DNA of 27,674 nucleotides from Deltaproteobacteria bacterium. GTDB lineage: Bacteria; Desulfobacterota; Deferrimicrobia; Deferrimicrobiales; Deferrimicrobiaceae. Position 1 is the stretch's first letter. Each line of letters opens with the position of its first letter. The DNA is taken from the NCBI GenBank assembly GCA_003105225.1, contig PQAK01000219.1:28949-56622 (forward strand), in the 5' to 3' direction. The position numbers and the translations under genes are program-made. Below, piece by piece: positions 14,666 to 22,860 of this stretch. Under the pieces are notes generated by a model that did not search any database, had not been told where the DNA came from, and saw only the letters and a program-made list of their open reading frames with translations.

Positions 14666-15562
14666 ATGGCCTCGCTTGCCGACCTGTTTTCCTCCGGAAC
14701 GCTGTCCCAGTTCCTGGTGGGCCTGAGCCGGACGACGATCCTGTTCATCGTGTCGTCCGGCCTGACCCTCATCCTCGGGGTGCTCCGGATCCCCAACCTG
14801 GCCCACGGATCGCTTTACATGATCGGGGCCTTCCTGGCGTACTCGGTGATCCATTTCCTGGGGGACGGAACGGCGGCCTTCTGGGCCGCGCTGGTCATCG
14901 CGCCCCTCGTCGTGGCGGCCCTCGGGTTCCTCCTGGAGCGTGGGTTTTTCTCCTATCTCTACGAGCGGGAGCACCTGATGCTCCTGCTGCTCACCTTCTC
15001 GTTCACCCTCATCATCGGCGATCTCGTCAAGCTCGTCTGGGGGGCCGAGTACCGCTCCGTCACGGTTCCCCGGGTCTTCCAGGGCTCCGCGGAGGTCTTC
15101 GGCCTGCCGCTGCCTTACTACAACCTCTTCCTGCTCCTGATCGGGCCGTTCATCGCGGTATTCCTGTGGCTCGTCGTCAACAAGACGAAGATGGGAAAGA
15201 TCGCCCGCGCGGCGGCGGTCGACAGCGAAATGGTGAGCGCCGTGGGGATCAACGTCGGCTGGGTCTTCGCGTTCACCTTCGTGCTGGGCTGCTTTCTGGC
15301 GGGGCTGGGCGGGGCGCTCATCGCGCCCATGGTCAACATCACCCTGGGCATGGACCACTCCCTCATCATGGAAGCCTTCCTGATCGTGATCATGGGGGGG
15401 CTGGGCAACATCTGGGGAGCGCTCCTGGGATCGCTCATCTTCGGGCTGACCCAGTCGCTCGGCATCCTGGTCTGGCCCCAGTTCGGGATCGTGTTCCCCT
15501 ACCTGGCGGTCGTCGCGGTCCTCGTCGTCCGGCCGAAGGGCCTGCTGCGCTCGACGTGGTGA
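14666..15562 (+). CDS. livH: Liv-type ABC transporter permease LivH (set 1)
   Basis: A 298-residue inner-membrane permease of the LivH family with about eight hydrophobic segments. The conserved early stretch GLTLILGVLRIPNLAHGSLYMIGAF (about 31-55) and the late GGLGNIWGALLGSLIFG (about 243-259) match LivH proteins. It pairs with LivM to form the membrane channel through which the LivK-delivered ligand passes. It begins 14 bases after livK. The upstream GGAG abuts the ATG, which is closer than usual, so translation may rely on reinitiation from livK. Confidence 0.9.
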   Translation: MASLADLFSSGTLSQFLVGLSRTTILFIVSSGLTLILGVLRIPNLAHGSLYMIGAFLAYSVIHFLGDGTAAFWAALVIAPLVVAALGFLLERGFFSYLYEREHLMLLLLTFSFTLIIGDLVKLVWGAEYRSVTVPRVFQGSAEVFGLPLPYYNLFLLLIGPFIAVFLWLVVNKTKMGKIARAAAVDSEMVSAVGINVGWVFAFTFVLGCFLAGLGGALIAPMVNITLGMDHSLIMEAFLIVIMGGLGNIWGALLGSLIFGLTQSLGILVWPQFGIVFPYLAVVAVLVVRPKGLLRSTW

Positions 15563-15569
15563 CGGGCCC

Positions 15570-16499
15570 ATGAAGAACCGCCATGCCGCCCTGTTCCTGC
15601 TCCTGGTCCTGCTCGCGGCGCTGCCGCAGTTCCTGCCGCGGTTCTACACCTACATCGCGGCGATCGTGCTGCTCACCGGCCTGCTCGCGACGAGCCTGAA
15701 CCTGGCCATCGGGTACGGCGGCATCTACCAGTTCCACCATGCCGTTTTCTACGGCATCGGCGCCTACGGGACGGCCCTGATGCTGACGCGCGGCACGATG
15801 CCCGCCGTTTTCGGGTTTCTCGCGGGCCCGCTGGCCTCCGCGGCCCTGAGCCTGGTCATGGGGCTCGTCTGCATCCGCCTCTCGAAGCTTTATTTCGGCA
15901 TGCTCCAGATCTCCCTGGGGTCCCTGGTATGGGCCACGGTCTATCGCTGGTATTCCTTCACCGGGGGCGACGACGGCATCCACGGCGTCCCGCTGCCCGA
16001 CGCGATCGCGTCGCCGCAAGGCTCCTACTACTTCACCCTGGCCGTGGCGGCGCTGTCCGTCTTCGCGTTGTACCGCATCGTCCGGTCCCCCTTCGGAATG
16101 ACCCTGCAGGGCATCCGGGACAATCCCGTCCGGTCGGAGGCCATCGGCGTCAACGTGCGGCTGCACCAGCTCGCCGCCCTCGTCGTCGCGGGGTTTTTCG
16201 GGGGCGTGGCGGGCATGCTCTTCGTCGTCGTCGACACCTCGGTGTTCCCGGACATGATGTTCTGGACGTTCTCCCTCGAAGTGCTCGTCATGTGCCTGCT
16301 CGGCGGGATGTACACCTTCTTCGGCCCCTTCGCCGGGGCGGCGGCCATCGTGCTCCTCCGCGTGTTCGCAAGCGTCTACACCCCCTACTGGTCCCTCCTC
16401 CTGGGCGTCCTTCTCACGCTCGTCATCATCTTCCTGCCGGACGGCGTGGCCGGGTACCTGGTCCGGCGGCTTCGGGGAAGGGAGGGCGTCCGTGCTTAG
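15570..16499 (+). CDS. livM: Liv-type ABC transporter permease LivM (set 1)
   Basis: A 309-residue inner-membrane permease of the LivM family. It has many hydrophobic segments, the family stretch ATSLNLAIGYGGIYQFHHAVFYGIGAYG (about 34-61), and the EAA-like loop GIRDNPVRSEAIGVNV (about 180-195) that contacts the ATPases. It starts 7 bases after the livH stop and its end overlaps the GTG start of livG by 8 bases. The last residues before the stop are basic (RRLRGREGVRA), consistent with a cytosolic C terminus. Confidence 0.9.
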   Translation: MKNRHAALFLLLVLLAALPQFLPRFYTYIAAIVLLTGLLATSLNLAIGYGGIYQFHHAVFYGIGAYGTALMLTRGTMPAVFGFLAGPLASAALSLVMGLVCIRLSKLYFGMLQISLGSLVWATVYRWYSFTGGDDGIHGVPLPDAIASPQGSYYFTLAVAALSVFALYRIVRSPFGMTLQGIRDNPVRSEAIGVNVRLHQLAALVVAGFFGGVAGMLFVVVDTSVFPDMMFWTFSLEVLVMCLLGGMYTFFGPFAGAAAIVLLRVFASVYTPYWSLLLGVLLTLVIIFLPDGVAGYLVRRLRGREGVRA

Positions 16500-17235
16500 G
16501 GTTGAGTCGCTGGTCAAGTCCTTCGGGGGCTTCAAGGCGGTGAACGGCGCGAACCTCCAGGTGAGGGCGGGGGAGATCGTCGCCGTCATCGGTCCGAACG
16601 GCGCGGGGAAGACGACGCTGTTCCATCTCATCACGGGGCACCTTACGCCCGATTCGGGCAGGATCCTCTTCAAGGGCCGCGAAATCGCGGGCCTCGCCCC
16701 CCACCGCATCTGCCGGAAAGGGATCACGCGGTCCTTCCAGGTGGTCAACATCTTTCCGCGCCTCACGGTCTTCGAGAACGTCCAGATCGCGGTCCTGTCG
16801 CGGGAGCGGAAGACCTTCCGGATCTTTTCCCCGGTCGAGGGGATGGCGGCGGAAGAAGTGGACCGGATCCTGTCGAACGTGGGCCTCCTCGAAAAACGGG
16901 ATGTCGAAAGCGACCTGCTCTCCCACGGGGACCAGAAGGTCCTCGAGATCGCCGTCGCGCTGGGCGGAAACCCGGAGCTCCTCATCCTCGACGAGCCGAC
17001 GGCCGGGATGGCGCCGGAGGAGACGGAGCGGTGCATCCGCCTGATCCGGAAGCTGTCCGAGGAGTCCGGGCTGACGATCCTGTTCTGCGAGCACGACATC
17101 GGGCTCGTGTTCGAGATCGCCAACCGGATCATGGTGATGGTGCGGGGCGGCACGGTGATCCAGGGCGGCCGCGAGGAGGTGCGGCGGAACCGGGAGGTCC
17201 AGAACGCCTACCTGGGGGAATCCGGCGCATGCTAG
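16492..17235 (+). CDS. livG: Liv-type ABC transporter ATP-binding protein LivG (set 1)
   Basis: A 247-residue ABC ATPase. The Walker A GPNGAGKTT is at 34-42, the Q-loop region in RSFQVVNIFPRLTVFENV, the signature LSHGDQK at 143-149 (the usual LivG variant of LSGGQ), Walker B LLILDEP at 163-169, and the switch His in CEHDIGLVF. It powers the LivHM channel from the cytosolic side together with LivF. The start codon is GTG inside the end of livM, and the stop overlaps livF by 7 bases, so the whole set is translationally coupled. Confidence 0.92.
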   Translation: MLRVESLVKSFGGFKAVNGANLQVRAGEIVAVIGPNGAGKTTLFHLITGHLTPDSGRILFKGREIAGLAPHRICRKGITRSFQVVNIFPRLTVFENVQIAVLSRERKTFRIFSPVEGMAAEEVDRILSNVGLLEKRDVESDLLSHGDQKVLEIAVALGGNPELLILDEPTAGMAPEETERCIRLIRKLSEESGLTILFCEHDIGLVFEIANRIMVMVRGGTVIQGGREEVRRNREVQNAYLGESGAC

Positions 17236-17918
17236 AAGTCGACGGCATCCACACCTATTACGGCCAGAGCCACATCCTCTTCGAAGTCTCCCTCTCCCTG
17301 GAAAAAGGCGAGATCGTGGGCCTTCTCGGAAGGAACGGCGCGGGCAAGACGACCACGATGAAGAGCATCTGCGGCATGCTGCATCCCAGGAAGGGCCGCC
17401 TGGTCTTCGAGGGGGAGGAGGTGACGGGCGAAAAGCCCTATCAGCTGGTCCGGCGCGGCATCTGTTACGTGCCGGACGACCGCCGCGTCTTCGCGGACCT
17501 GACCGTCGACGACAATCTCGACATCGTGTACCGGAGGACCGGGGAGTGGAGCCGGGACCGGGTGTACGAGGTGTTCCCGCCGCTCAAGGAGATCCCGGGC
17601 AGGCGGGCGGGGTTTTTAAGCGGGGGGGAAAAGGCGATGCTCGCGGTGGGGAGGGCCCTCATGAGCGGCCCGAAGCTGCTCCTCCTCGACGAGCCGACGG
17701 AAGGCCTCGCGCCGCTGATCGTGAGGTCGCTGGAGGAGCAGATCCTCCGGCTGAAGGATGCCGGCATCAGCATCCTGCTCTCCGAGCAGAACCTGAAGTC
17801 GTCGCTCGCGCTGATCGACCGGGCCTACATCATCGACAACGGCAGGATCTGCTACCGGGGGACGGTGAAGGAACTCGAAAACAACGAAGAGATCCGGAAG
17901 ATGCACCTGATGCTCTGA
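17229..17918 (+). CDS. livF: Liv-type ABC transporter ATP-binding protein LivF (set 1)
   Basis: A 229-residue ABC ATPase of the LivF type. Walker A is GRNGAGKTT (34-42), signature LSGGEK (130-135) and Walker B LLLLDEP (150-156). LivF proteins usually carry Glu/Asn-Gln after SE in the switch region, here SEQNLKSSLALIDRAYIID. At 229 residues it is slightly shorter than the second copy in this window (245). It is the last gene of set 1, ending 5 bases from the converging MFS gene; no terminator hairpin is visible between them. Confidence 0.92.
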   Translation: MLEVDGIHTYYGQSHILFEVSLSLEKGEIVGLLGRNGAGKTTTMKSICGMLHPRKGRLVFEGEEVTGEKPYQLVRRGICYVPDDRRVFADLTVDDNLDIVYRRTGEWSRDRVYEVFPPLKEIPGRRAGFLSGGEKAMLAVGRALMSGPKLLLLDEPTEGLAPLIVRSLEEQILRLKDAGISILLSEQNLKSSLALIDRAYIIDNGRICYRGTVKELENNEEIRKMHLML

Positions 17919-17923
17919 GACGG

Positions 17924-19165
17924 TCAGTGCGGCGCCGGCTTCCGGAGAAAGGCGGTCAACAGGATCGCCAGCCCCGCGAACCCGGCGGCCATGTAAAAGC
18001 TGCTCGAAAAGCTCCCGGTCCGTTCCGCCAGGACCCCCGCCACCGCCGGGCCCGAGATCTGGCCCAGCCCGAAGATGAACGTCACCAGTCCGAAGGCCGA
18101 CGCGGCCTTCTGGGAGCCGACGTAGTCCCCCATGGCCGCTGCCATGATCGACGGGATGCTCCACGCGACCAGGCCGTAGAAGAGGATGGACAGGTAGAGG
18201 AACATCCCGGGCAGCTTCGTGGCGATGAGGAGATAGGAAACCGCCTGGAGGGAGAAGACCATGATCAGCCCCGTCTTCCGGCTGAGCCGGTCGGACAGGG
18301 TCCCGAAGACCGGCCCCGAGAAAAGGCTTAAGAACCCGACCCACATCCAGAAGGTGCCCGCGACGCTCTCCGAGAAGCCCCTCTCCTTGACCAGGGTGGT
18401 CACGATGAACGTTGCGTAGATGACATACGTGTACCCGAACAGGAAATAGATGATCCCGAGGTAATAGACGATCCCCGATCTATGGACGGCGACGGCCTTT
18501 CGCTCCGCGCCGTGGCGCGCGGAAGCCCCGTCGATGTCGACGCCGTAGGGCTCGAGGCCCTTGTCCGCCGGCCGGTCCCGCAGCAGGGCGAGGCTCACGA
18601 ACGCGATGAGCAGGACCAGGCCGCTCAGGAGCAGCCAGCTCGCCCTCCAGCCCTCGGCCCCGACCTGCCGGTTGATGTACGGAATGAGGCGCCCGGCGAT
18701 CATGATCGCGAACCCGCTCCCGATGACGATGAACCCCGCCGCGCGTCCCCGCTGGCTGCTCGAAAACCACGAGGAAACCAGCCCCATCATCGGGACGTTG
18801 GTGGCGCCGCTGCCGATGCCGGTGATCATGTAGAGGACCATGACGGTAAGGAAGCTGTCCGCCCGGCTCACGAGGGCCATGGAGAGCCCGACCACCACCA
18901 GGGCGGCGAAGATGAACCGGCGGGAGCCGAACCGTCCGGCCCAGTGGCCGCTGACGAGAACCGACGCGAGGTACCCCAGGAAATTGGCGGTGCTGATGAA
19001 CCCCATCTCCGAGTAGGACAGGTGGAGCGTCGCCGCCATCGAAGGCAGCAGCATCCCCAGGGCGAAACGGCCGAATCCCAGGCAGGCGAGGATGCACAGC
19101 GTGCCCGTCGAGACGATCACCCATCCGTAATGAACGGGAGGCTTGCCGATGGCGGAATTTTGCAT
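17924..19165 (-). CDS. Major facilitator superfamily transporter, YbfB/YjiJ-like
   Basis: A 413-residue inner-membrane carrier with about 12 hydrophobic segments in two halves separated by a polar loop near residues 195-225. The N-terminal stretch GFGRFALGMLLPSMAATLHLSYSEMGFISTANFLGYL resembles YbfB/YjiJ-type MFS proteins. The loop GTLSDRLSRKTG in the second half is the MFS inter-helix motif. The substrate is unknown; an aromatic or other organic acid is a contextual guess. ATG19165 has no Shine-Dalgarno, and a TATATT -10-like hexamer (minus strand, 19178-19173) ends only 7 bases upstream, so the message may be leaderless. No better in-frame start is seen upstream. Confidence 0.85.
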   Translation of the reverse strand: MQNSAIGKPPVHYGWVIVSTGTLCILACLGFGRFALGMLLPSMAATLHLSYSEMGFISTANFLGYLASVLVSGHWAGRFGSRRFIFAALVVVGLSMALVSRADSFLTVMVLYMITGIGSGATNVPMMGLVSSWFSSSQRGRAAGFIVIGSGFAIMIAGRLIPYINRQVGAEGWRASWLLLSGLVLLIAFVSLALLRDRPADKGLEPYGVDIDGASARHGAERKAVAVHRSGIVYYLGIIYFLFGYTYVIYATFIVTTLVKERGFSESVAGTFWMWVGFLSLFSGPVFGTLSDRLSRKTGLIMVFSLQAVSYLLIATKLPGMFLYLSILFYGLVAWSIPSIMAAAMGDYVGSQKAASAFGLVTFIFGLGQISGPAVAGVLAERTGSFSSSFYMAAGFAGLAILLTAFLRKPAPH

Positions 19166-19286
19166 AAGGGGGAATATAACATTGTTTCCCCGTAAAATGC
19201 GGGTGTGACCCTGCCCTTTAAAACAAATCGATTTACGGTTATGCTGTACCACCGGCCCGGGAAGGGAGGGGTACCCTTCGGTGAGG

Positions 19287-19298
19287 GGAAACGTTTCC
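19287..19298. promoter_or_regulatory. Candidate LacI-type operator palindrome
   Basis: GGAAACGTTTCC is a perfect 12-base palindrome with a central CG and the AAACGTTT core typical of operators bound by LacI-family regulators. It lies about 120 bases upstream of the MFS gene and about 160 bases before the shared motif of the liv operon. No LacI-family gene is in the window, so the regulator would be elsewhere. Chance occurrence is possible. Confidence 0.3.
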
Positions 19299-19454
19299 GT
19301 TCTCCGGAGGCGGGCGGGAGTCCGTGCCGGTCGCCGAACTGCAGCGGAAGGGCATTCGTGGGAGACATCGGGGGAGGTCCTGTAGTAGAATACGGGCGAG
19401 CGATCGATGGGGGGAACCTGCTCAATTTCCATAAAACGCCGTATCATCGTATCG

Positions 19455-19483
19455 TTGACGGCCCAAAAGCATTGTGGTACTGT
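19455..19483 (+). promoter_or_regulatory. Promoter/operator site 4, upstream of the second liv operon
   Basis: TTGACG (19455-19460) is followed after 10 bases by ATTGTGGTA (19471-19479) and TACTGT (19478-19483) as -10 candidate at 17-base spacing. Arrangement and 9-mer match the three sites near the bcr region. The liv start codon is about 190 bases downstream, so another promoter nearer the gene cannot be excluded. Confidence 0.6.
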
Positions 19484-19616
19484 TTTGCGAGATAGACCTT
19501 CGTTTGTTCGAGGGCACTGTGTCGTCGATGGTTCGCCGGCGCGAATTCAGTCCAAAGATGGTTGTTATCCCTGATGATTTCAGGTGGGCGTGCCGTCGAC
19601 CCTGATCCGGTATTGA

Positions 19617-19632
19617 AATTTCGTACGAATTT
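19617..19632. promoter_or_regulatory. AT-rich near-palindrome upstream of the second livK
   Basis: AATTTCGTACGAATTT is a 16-base inverted repeat with one mismatched pair and a perfect TTCGTACGAA centre. It lies 40 bases before the livK start and inside the predicted leader. It could be an operator or a second promoter element; TTGAAA just upstream overlaps it. No regulator can be assigned. Confidence 0.3.
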
Positions 19633-19671
19633 GGCGTGGATGCAGTCATATCAATCGAGAGGAGGGGGGAA

Positions 19672-20823
19672 ATGAGGAAAAGCATCGGAATCATCCTGGC
19701 GGCTCTTGTGATGGCAACGCTGACCGTCGGGGCGGCGGGGGCGGCGGAGACGCTCAAGATCGGCGCGATCCTGTCGGTGACCGGCCCGGCGTCGTTCCTC
19801 GGGGCGCCCGAGGCGAAGACCCTCGAGATGCTCGTCGCGGAGACGAACAAGAAGGGCGGCATCCTGGGAAGGAAGGTCGAGCTGATCGTCAAGGATTCCG
19901 GCGCCAGCCCGGAGAAGGCCTTTTCGTTCGCCAAGCAGCTGATCGAGGAAAACAAGGTGTTCGCCATCATCGGCCCCTCGACGAGCGGCGAGACGATGAA
20001 GATCAAGAGCGTCGCCGAGGAGGGGAAGACGATCCTCATGTCCTGCGCCGCGGCCGAGGTGATCGTCAACCCCGTGGCCAAGTACGTGTTCAAGACGCCG
20101 CAGAGGGACAGGGACGCGGTCATCAAGATCTTCCAGCAGATGAAGAAGATGAAGATCACCAGGATCGGCGTCCTTTCCAGCAACACCGGCTTCGGAAACG
20201 CGGGGAAGGCGCAGATCGAGAAGCTCGCCCCGGCGTACGGCATCCTGATCCTCGCCAACGAGGTGTACGACAAGGCCGCCTCGGATCTTACGGCCGAGGT
20301 GACGAAGATAAAGGCTGCCAATGTCCAGGGAATCATCAACTGGTCCATCGAGCCGGCGCAGGCGATCGTGATCAAGAACGCCCGCCAGATCGGCATCAAG
20401 GTGCCCATCTTCCAGAGCCACGGCTTCGGGAACATCAAGTACGTCCAGGCGGCCGGCGCGGCGGCGGAAGGGGTGCTGTTCCCGGCCGGCCGGCTCCTGG
20501 TCGCCGACGTGCTCCCGAAGAACCACCCCCAGAAGGCGGTCCTCGTCAAGTACAAGAAGGACTACGAGTCGAGGTACAAGGAGGAGGCGAGCACCTTCGG
20601 CGGCCACGCCTACGACGCCTTCATCATCCTGGAGAAGGGGATCGAGAAGGCCAACAGCACGGACAAGGCGGCGGTCCGGTCCGCCATCGAGCAGTTGAAG
20701 GGCGTCGTCGGGACCGGCGGCACCTTCTACTTCTCCCCTTCGGACCACAACGGGCTTAACGTCGATGCCTTCGAAATGCTGACCGTTTCGAAAGGGAAGT
20801 TCGCGATCCTGAAGCAGAAGTAA
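19672..20823 (+). CDS. livK: Liv-type ABC transporter substrate-binding protein (set 2)
   Basis: A 383-residue periplasmic Leu/Ile/Val-family binding protein. It has a signal peptide over about residues 1-24 (MRKS, then hydrophobic IGIILAALVMATLTVG, then AAGAAE). Family motifs are LKIGAILSVTGPASFLG, GGILGRKVELIVKDSGASPEKA and the ligand-pocket IIGPSTSGET region. It differs clearly from the set 1 protein, so the two should have different ligands. ATG19672 is chosen over an in-frame start 12 codons upstream because AGGAGGGGGG lies directly before it and the signal peptide then begins normally. The gene is followed by a strong hairpin that may set its excess over the membrane subunits. Confidence 0.9.
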   Translation: MRKSIGIILAALVMATLTVGAAGAAETLKIGAILSVTGPASFLGAPEAKTLEMLVAETNKKGGILGRKVELIVKDSGASPEKAFSFAKQLIEENKVFAIIGPSTSGETMKIKSVAEEGKTILMSCAAAEVIVNPVAKYVFKTPQRDRDAVIKIFQQMKKMKITRIGVLSSNTGFGNAGKAQIEKLAPAYGILILANEVYDKAASDLTAEVTKIKAANVQGIINWSIEPAQAIVIKNARQIGIKVPIFQSHGFGNIKYVQAAGAAAEGVLFPAGRLLVADVLPKNHPQKAVLVKYKKDYESRYKEEASTFGGHAYDAFIILEKGIEKANSTDKAAVRSAIEQLKGVVGTGGTFYFSPSDHNGLNVDAFEMLTVSKGKFAILKQK

Positions 20824-20841
20824 CCGGAATCCCCGTCGATT

Positions 20842-20879
20842 CGATCGGGAGCACACTCCCCGGGGTGTGCTCCCGATCG
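20842..20879 (+). terminator. Strong hairpin between livK and livH (attenuator or mRNA-stabilising element)
   Basis: A perfect 15-base inverted repeat, CGATCGGGAGCACAC with GTGTGCTCCCGATCG, surrounds an 8-base loop TCCCCGGG that is itself palindromic in CCCGGG. Only TTT follows, so termination would be partial. Hairpins in this position typically raise binding-protein mRNA relative to the permease genes. The right arm contains a GTG in frame with livH. Confidence 0.6.
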
Positions 20880-20899
20880 TTTGGGGAAAGGAACCGAAA

Positions 20900-21784
20900 C
20901 TGGAATTCTTTTTTCAGTATCTCGTGGCGGGAATCACCTACGGGACGATCTACGCGATCGTCGCCATCGGGTTCAACATCATCTACAACGCGACCGGCAT
21001 CATCAATTTCGCGCAGGGCGAGTTCGTCATGCTCGGCGGCATGACCGCCGTCACGCTGAACCAGTTCCTGCCCCTGCCGCTGGCCATCCTGGGCGCGGTC
21101 GTCATCACGATGATCGTCGGCGCGGTCATCGAGATCGTCTTCATCCGCTGGCTCCACAAGCCTTCGGTGCTGCGGATGGTCATCATCACCATCGGCATCT
21201 CGATCCTGATCCGGGAGACCGCACTGCACATCTGGGGAGAAAGCGTCCGGGCGCTCCCCTATTTCACCGGCTCTTCGACGTCCTCCATCAACCTGGGAGG
21301 GGTGTACATCTCGTCCCAGATCCTCTGGGTCGTCGGCGTCGGCGCTCTCGCGGTCGCGGCGCTGAGCGGATTCTTCAACCTGACGATGCTGGGCCGGCAG
21401 ATGCGCGCCTGCTCGGCCAACCGCGACGCCGCCCGCCTCTGCGGCATCGACGCGGGGAACATGGTCACCCTCTCGTTCGTGCTGAGCGCCGCGATCGGCG
21501 CCATCGGCGGAGCCGTCGTCTGCCCGATCACCTACGTCCAGTACGACAGCGGGACGCCGCTCGCCATCAAGGGATTCACCGTCGCCATCCTGGGCGGCCT
21601 CGGGAACAGCACGGCCGCCGTCGGCGCCGGCATGATCCTCGGGATCCTCGAGTCCTTCAGCATCTGGGTCCTGCCCACGGCGTACAAGGAGGCGATCTCG
21701 ATCGCCATCCTGCTCCTCATCCTGTTCGTCAAGCCGAGCGGCCTCTTCGGCAGCGCCGAGGCCGCGCGGCTCAAGGAGTTCTGA
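20900..21784 (+). CDS. livH: Liv-type ABC transporter permease LivH (set 2), probable CTG start
   Basis: An inner-membrane LivH permease of about 294 residues. The early stretch GFNIIYNATGIINFAQGEFVMLGG and the later TVAILGGLGNSTAAVGAGMILGI are typical of LivH. The start is unusual. LivH proteins normally begin M-E-F-F-x-Q-Y, which aligns with CTG20900 (then GAA TTC TTT). AAAGGA at 20887-20892 is spaced 7 bases from that codon. The other in-frame option, GTG20867, lies inside the right arm of the preceding hairpin without a binding site and would add 11 non-conserved residues. The stop overlaps the livM start by one base (TGATG). Confidence 0.88.
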   Translation: MEFFFQYLVAGITYGTIYAIVAIGFNIIYNATGIINFAQGEFVMLGGMTAVTLNQFLPLPLAILGAVVITMIVGAVIEIVFIRWLHKPSVLRMVIITIGISILIRETALHIWGESVRALPYFTGSSTSSINLGGVYISSQILWVVGVGALAVAALSGFFNLTMLGRQMRACSANRDAARLCGIDAGNMVTLSFVLSAAIGAIGGAVVCPITYVQYDSGTPLAIKGFTVAILGGLGNSTAAVGAGMILGILESFSIWVLPTAYKEAISIAILLLILFVKPSGLFGSAEAARLKEF

Positions 21785-22860
21785 TGGCGCGGCGATACTC
21801 CATGGTCGCCGCCTTCGCCGGCCTCATCGTCGCGATCCAGCTGGCGACCCACTTCATGGACGCGTCCTACCACCTCACCCAGCTGACGATGACCGCCTAC
21901 TATTCGCTGCTGATCATCGGGCTCTGCATGCTCATCGGATACGCGGGGCAGATCTCGCTCGGCCATGCCGGGTTCTTCGCCATCGGCGGCTACGTGTCGG
22001 CATTCCTGACGACCCATAACCTGTCGTCCTACAAGGGGGGGGCTTTCGCGTCCTTCCTGAAGAAGTCGGGTGCGCTCGTCGGTCGACCCGATATTTACGG
22101 GGGGGAACTCCTGACGGTGCACCCGTTGCTGGCCTGCGTGGCGGCGATCCTCTTGACGGTCCTCATCGCCTACCTCATCGGAGGGCCGGTCCTGAAGCTC
22201 AAGGGCCACTACCTGGCCATGGCGACCCTGGGATTCGGAATCATCATCTATCGCATTCCCCTGGGCACCACATTTCTCGGCGCGGCGGACGGGATCTCCG
22301 ACGTCCCCGGGTTCCCCCTGGCGCCCGGGGTCGTCATCTCCGGAGCCTCCTCCCTGCGGGTTCCCAACTATTACCTGGCGTGGGGGCTGGTCATCCTCGG
22401 GATGGCGCTCCTGCTCAACCTGGTCCAGTCCCGGGTGGGAAGAGCGCTGGCAGCCCTGCACGGCGCCGAGGACGCGGCGGGGGCCATGGGCATCCCAACC
22501 GCCCGGTACAAACTGAACACGTTCGTCCTGAGCGCGGTCTTCGCCTCCCTGGCCGGCGTCTTCCTCACCCATTACAACGGGGGCATCGGGCCGTCGGAGG
22601 CCTCGGTCATGAAGTCGGTGCGGTACGTCGCGATCGTCGCGATCGGCGGCATGGCGAACCTGTGGGGCGCCCTGTTGATGAGCCTCGTCCTCAACTACCT
22701 CTCCCTCCGCGGGTATTTCGGGACGTACGACGACACCGTCTTCGGCGCCATCCTCATCCTGATCATGCTGTTCGCGCCCGACGGGCTGCTGCGGCGCCAC
22801 CTCTTCACCGACCTGAAGCGGCTGGTCTCCCGGGAGCCCGCCGACGAGGAGGCGCCGTGA
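21784..22860 (+). CDS. livM: Liv-type ABC transporter permease LivM (set 2)
   Basis: A 358-residue inner-membrane LivM permease. The family stretch LCMLIGYAGQISLGHAGFFAIGGYVSAF lies at about 44-71, GHYLAMATLGFGIIIYRI near 140-157, and the ATPase-contacting loop with ALHGAEDAAGAMGI near 226-239. It is about 50 residues longer than the set 1 LivM, mainly in a polar loop after residue 75 (SSYKGGAFASFLKKSG). The start overlaps the livH stop as TGATG, and the end overlaps the livG start as GTGA, so all subunits are coupled. Confidence 0.9.
   Translation: MARRYSMVAAFAGLIVAIQLATHFMDASYHLTQLTMTAYYSLLIIGLCMLIGYAGQISLGHAGFFAIGGYVSAFLTTHNLSSYKGGAFASFLKKSGALVGRPDIYGGELLTVHPLLACVAAILLTVLIAYLIGGPVLKLKGHYLAMATLGFGIIIYRIPLGTTFLGAADGISDVPGFPLAPGVVISGASSLRVPNYYLAWGLVILGMALLLNLVQSRVGRALAALHGAEDAAGAMGIPTARYKLNTFVLSAVFASLAGVFLTHYNGGIGPSEASVMKSVRYVAIVAIGGMANLWGALLMSLVLNYLSLRGYFGTYDDTVFGAILILIMLFAPDGLLRRHLFTDLKRLVSREPADEEAP

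Larger units (their letters stand above)
19166..19671. other. 506-bp regulatory region between the MFS gene and the second liv operon
   Basis: No convincing gene is seen here. The region holds divergent promoters. From left to right are a TATATT -10 candidate for the MFS gene (19173-19178), a short hairpin (GAAGGG/CCCTTC, 19261-19279) and a 12-base perfect palindrome (19287-19298). Then come the shared TTGACG/ATTGTGGTA promoter motif (19455-19483) and an AT-rich near-palindrome (19617-19632). A strong ribosome binding site, AGGAGGGGGG, precedes livK. If transcription begins at the shared motif, the liv leader is about 180 bases long. Confidence 0.6.
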
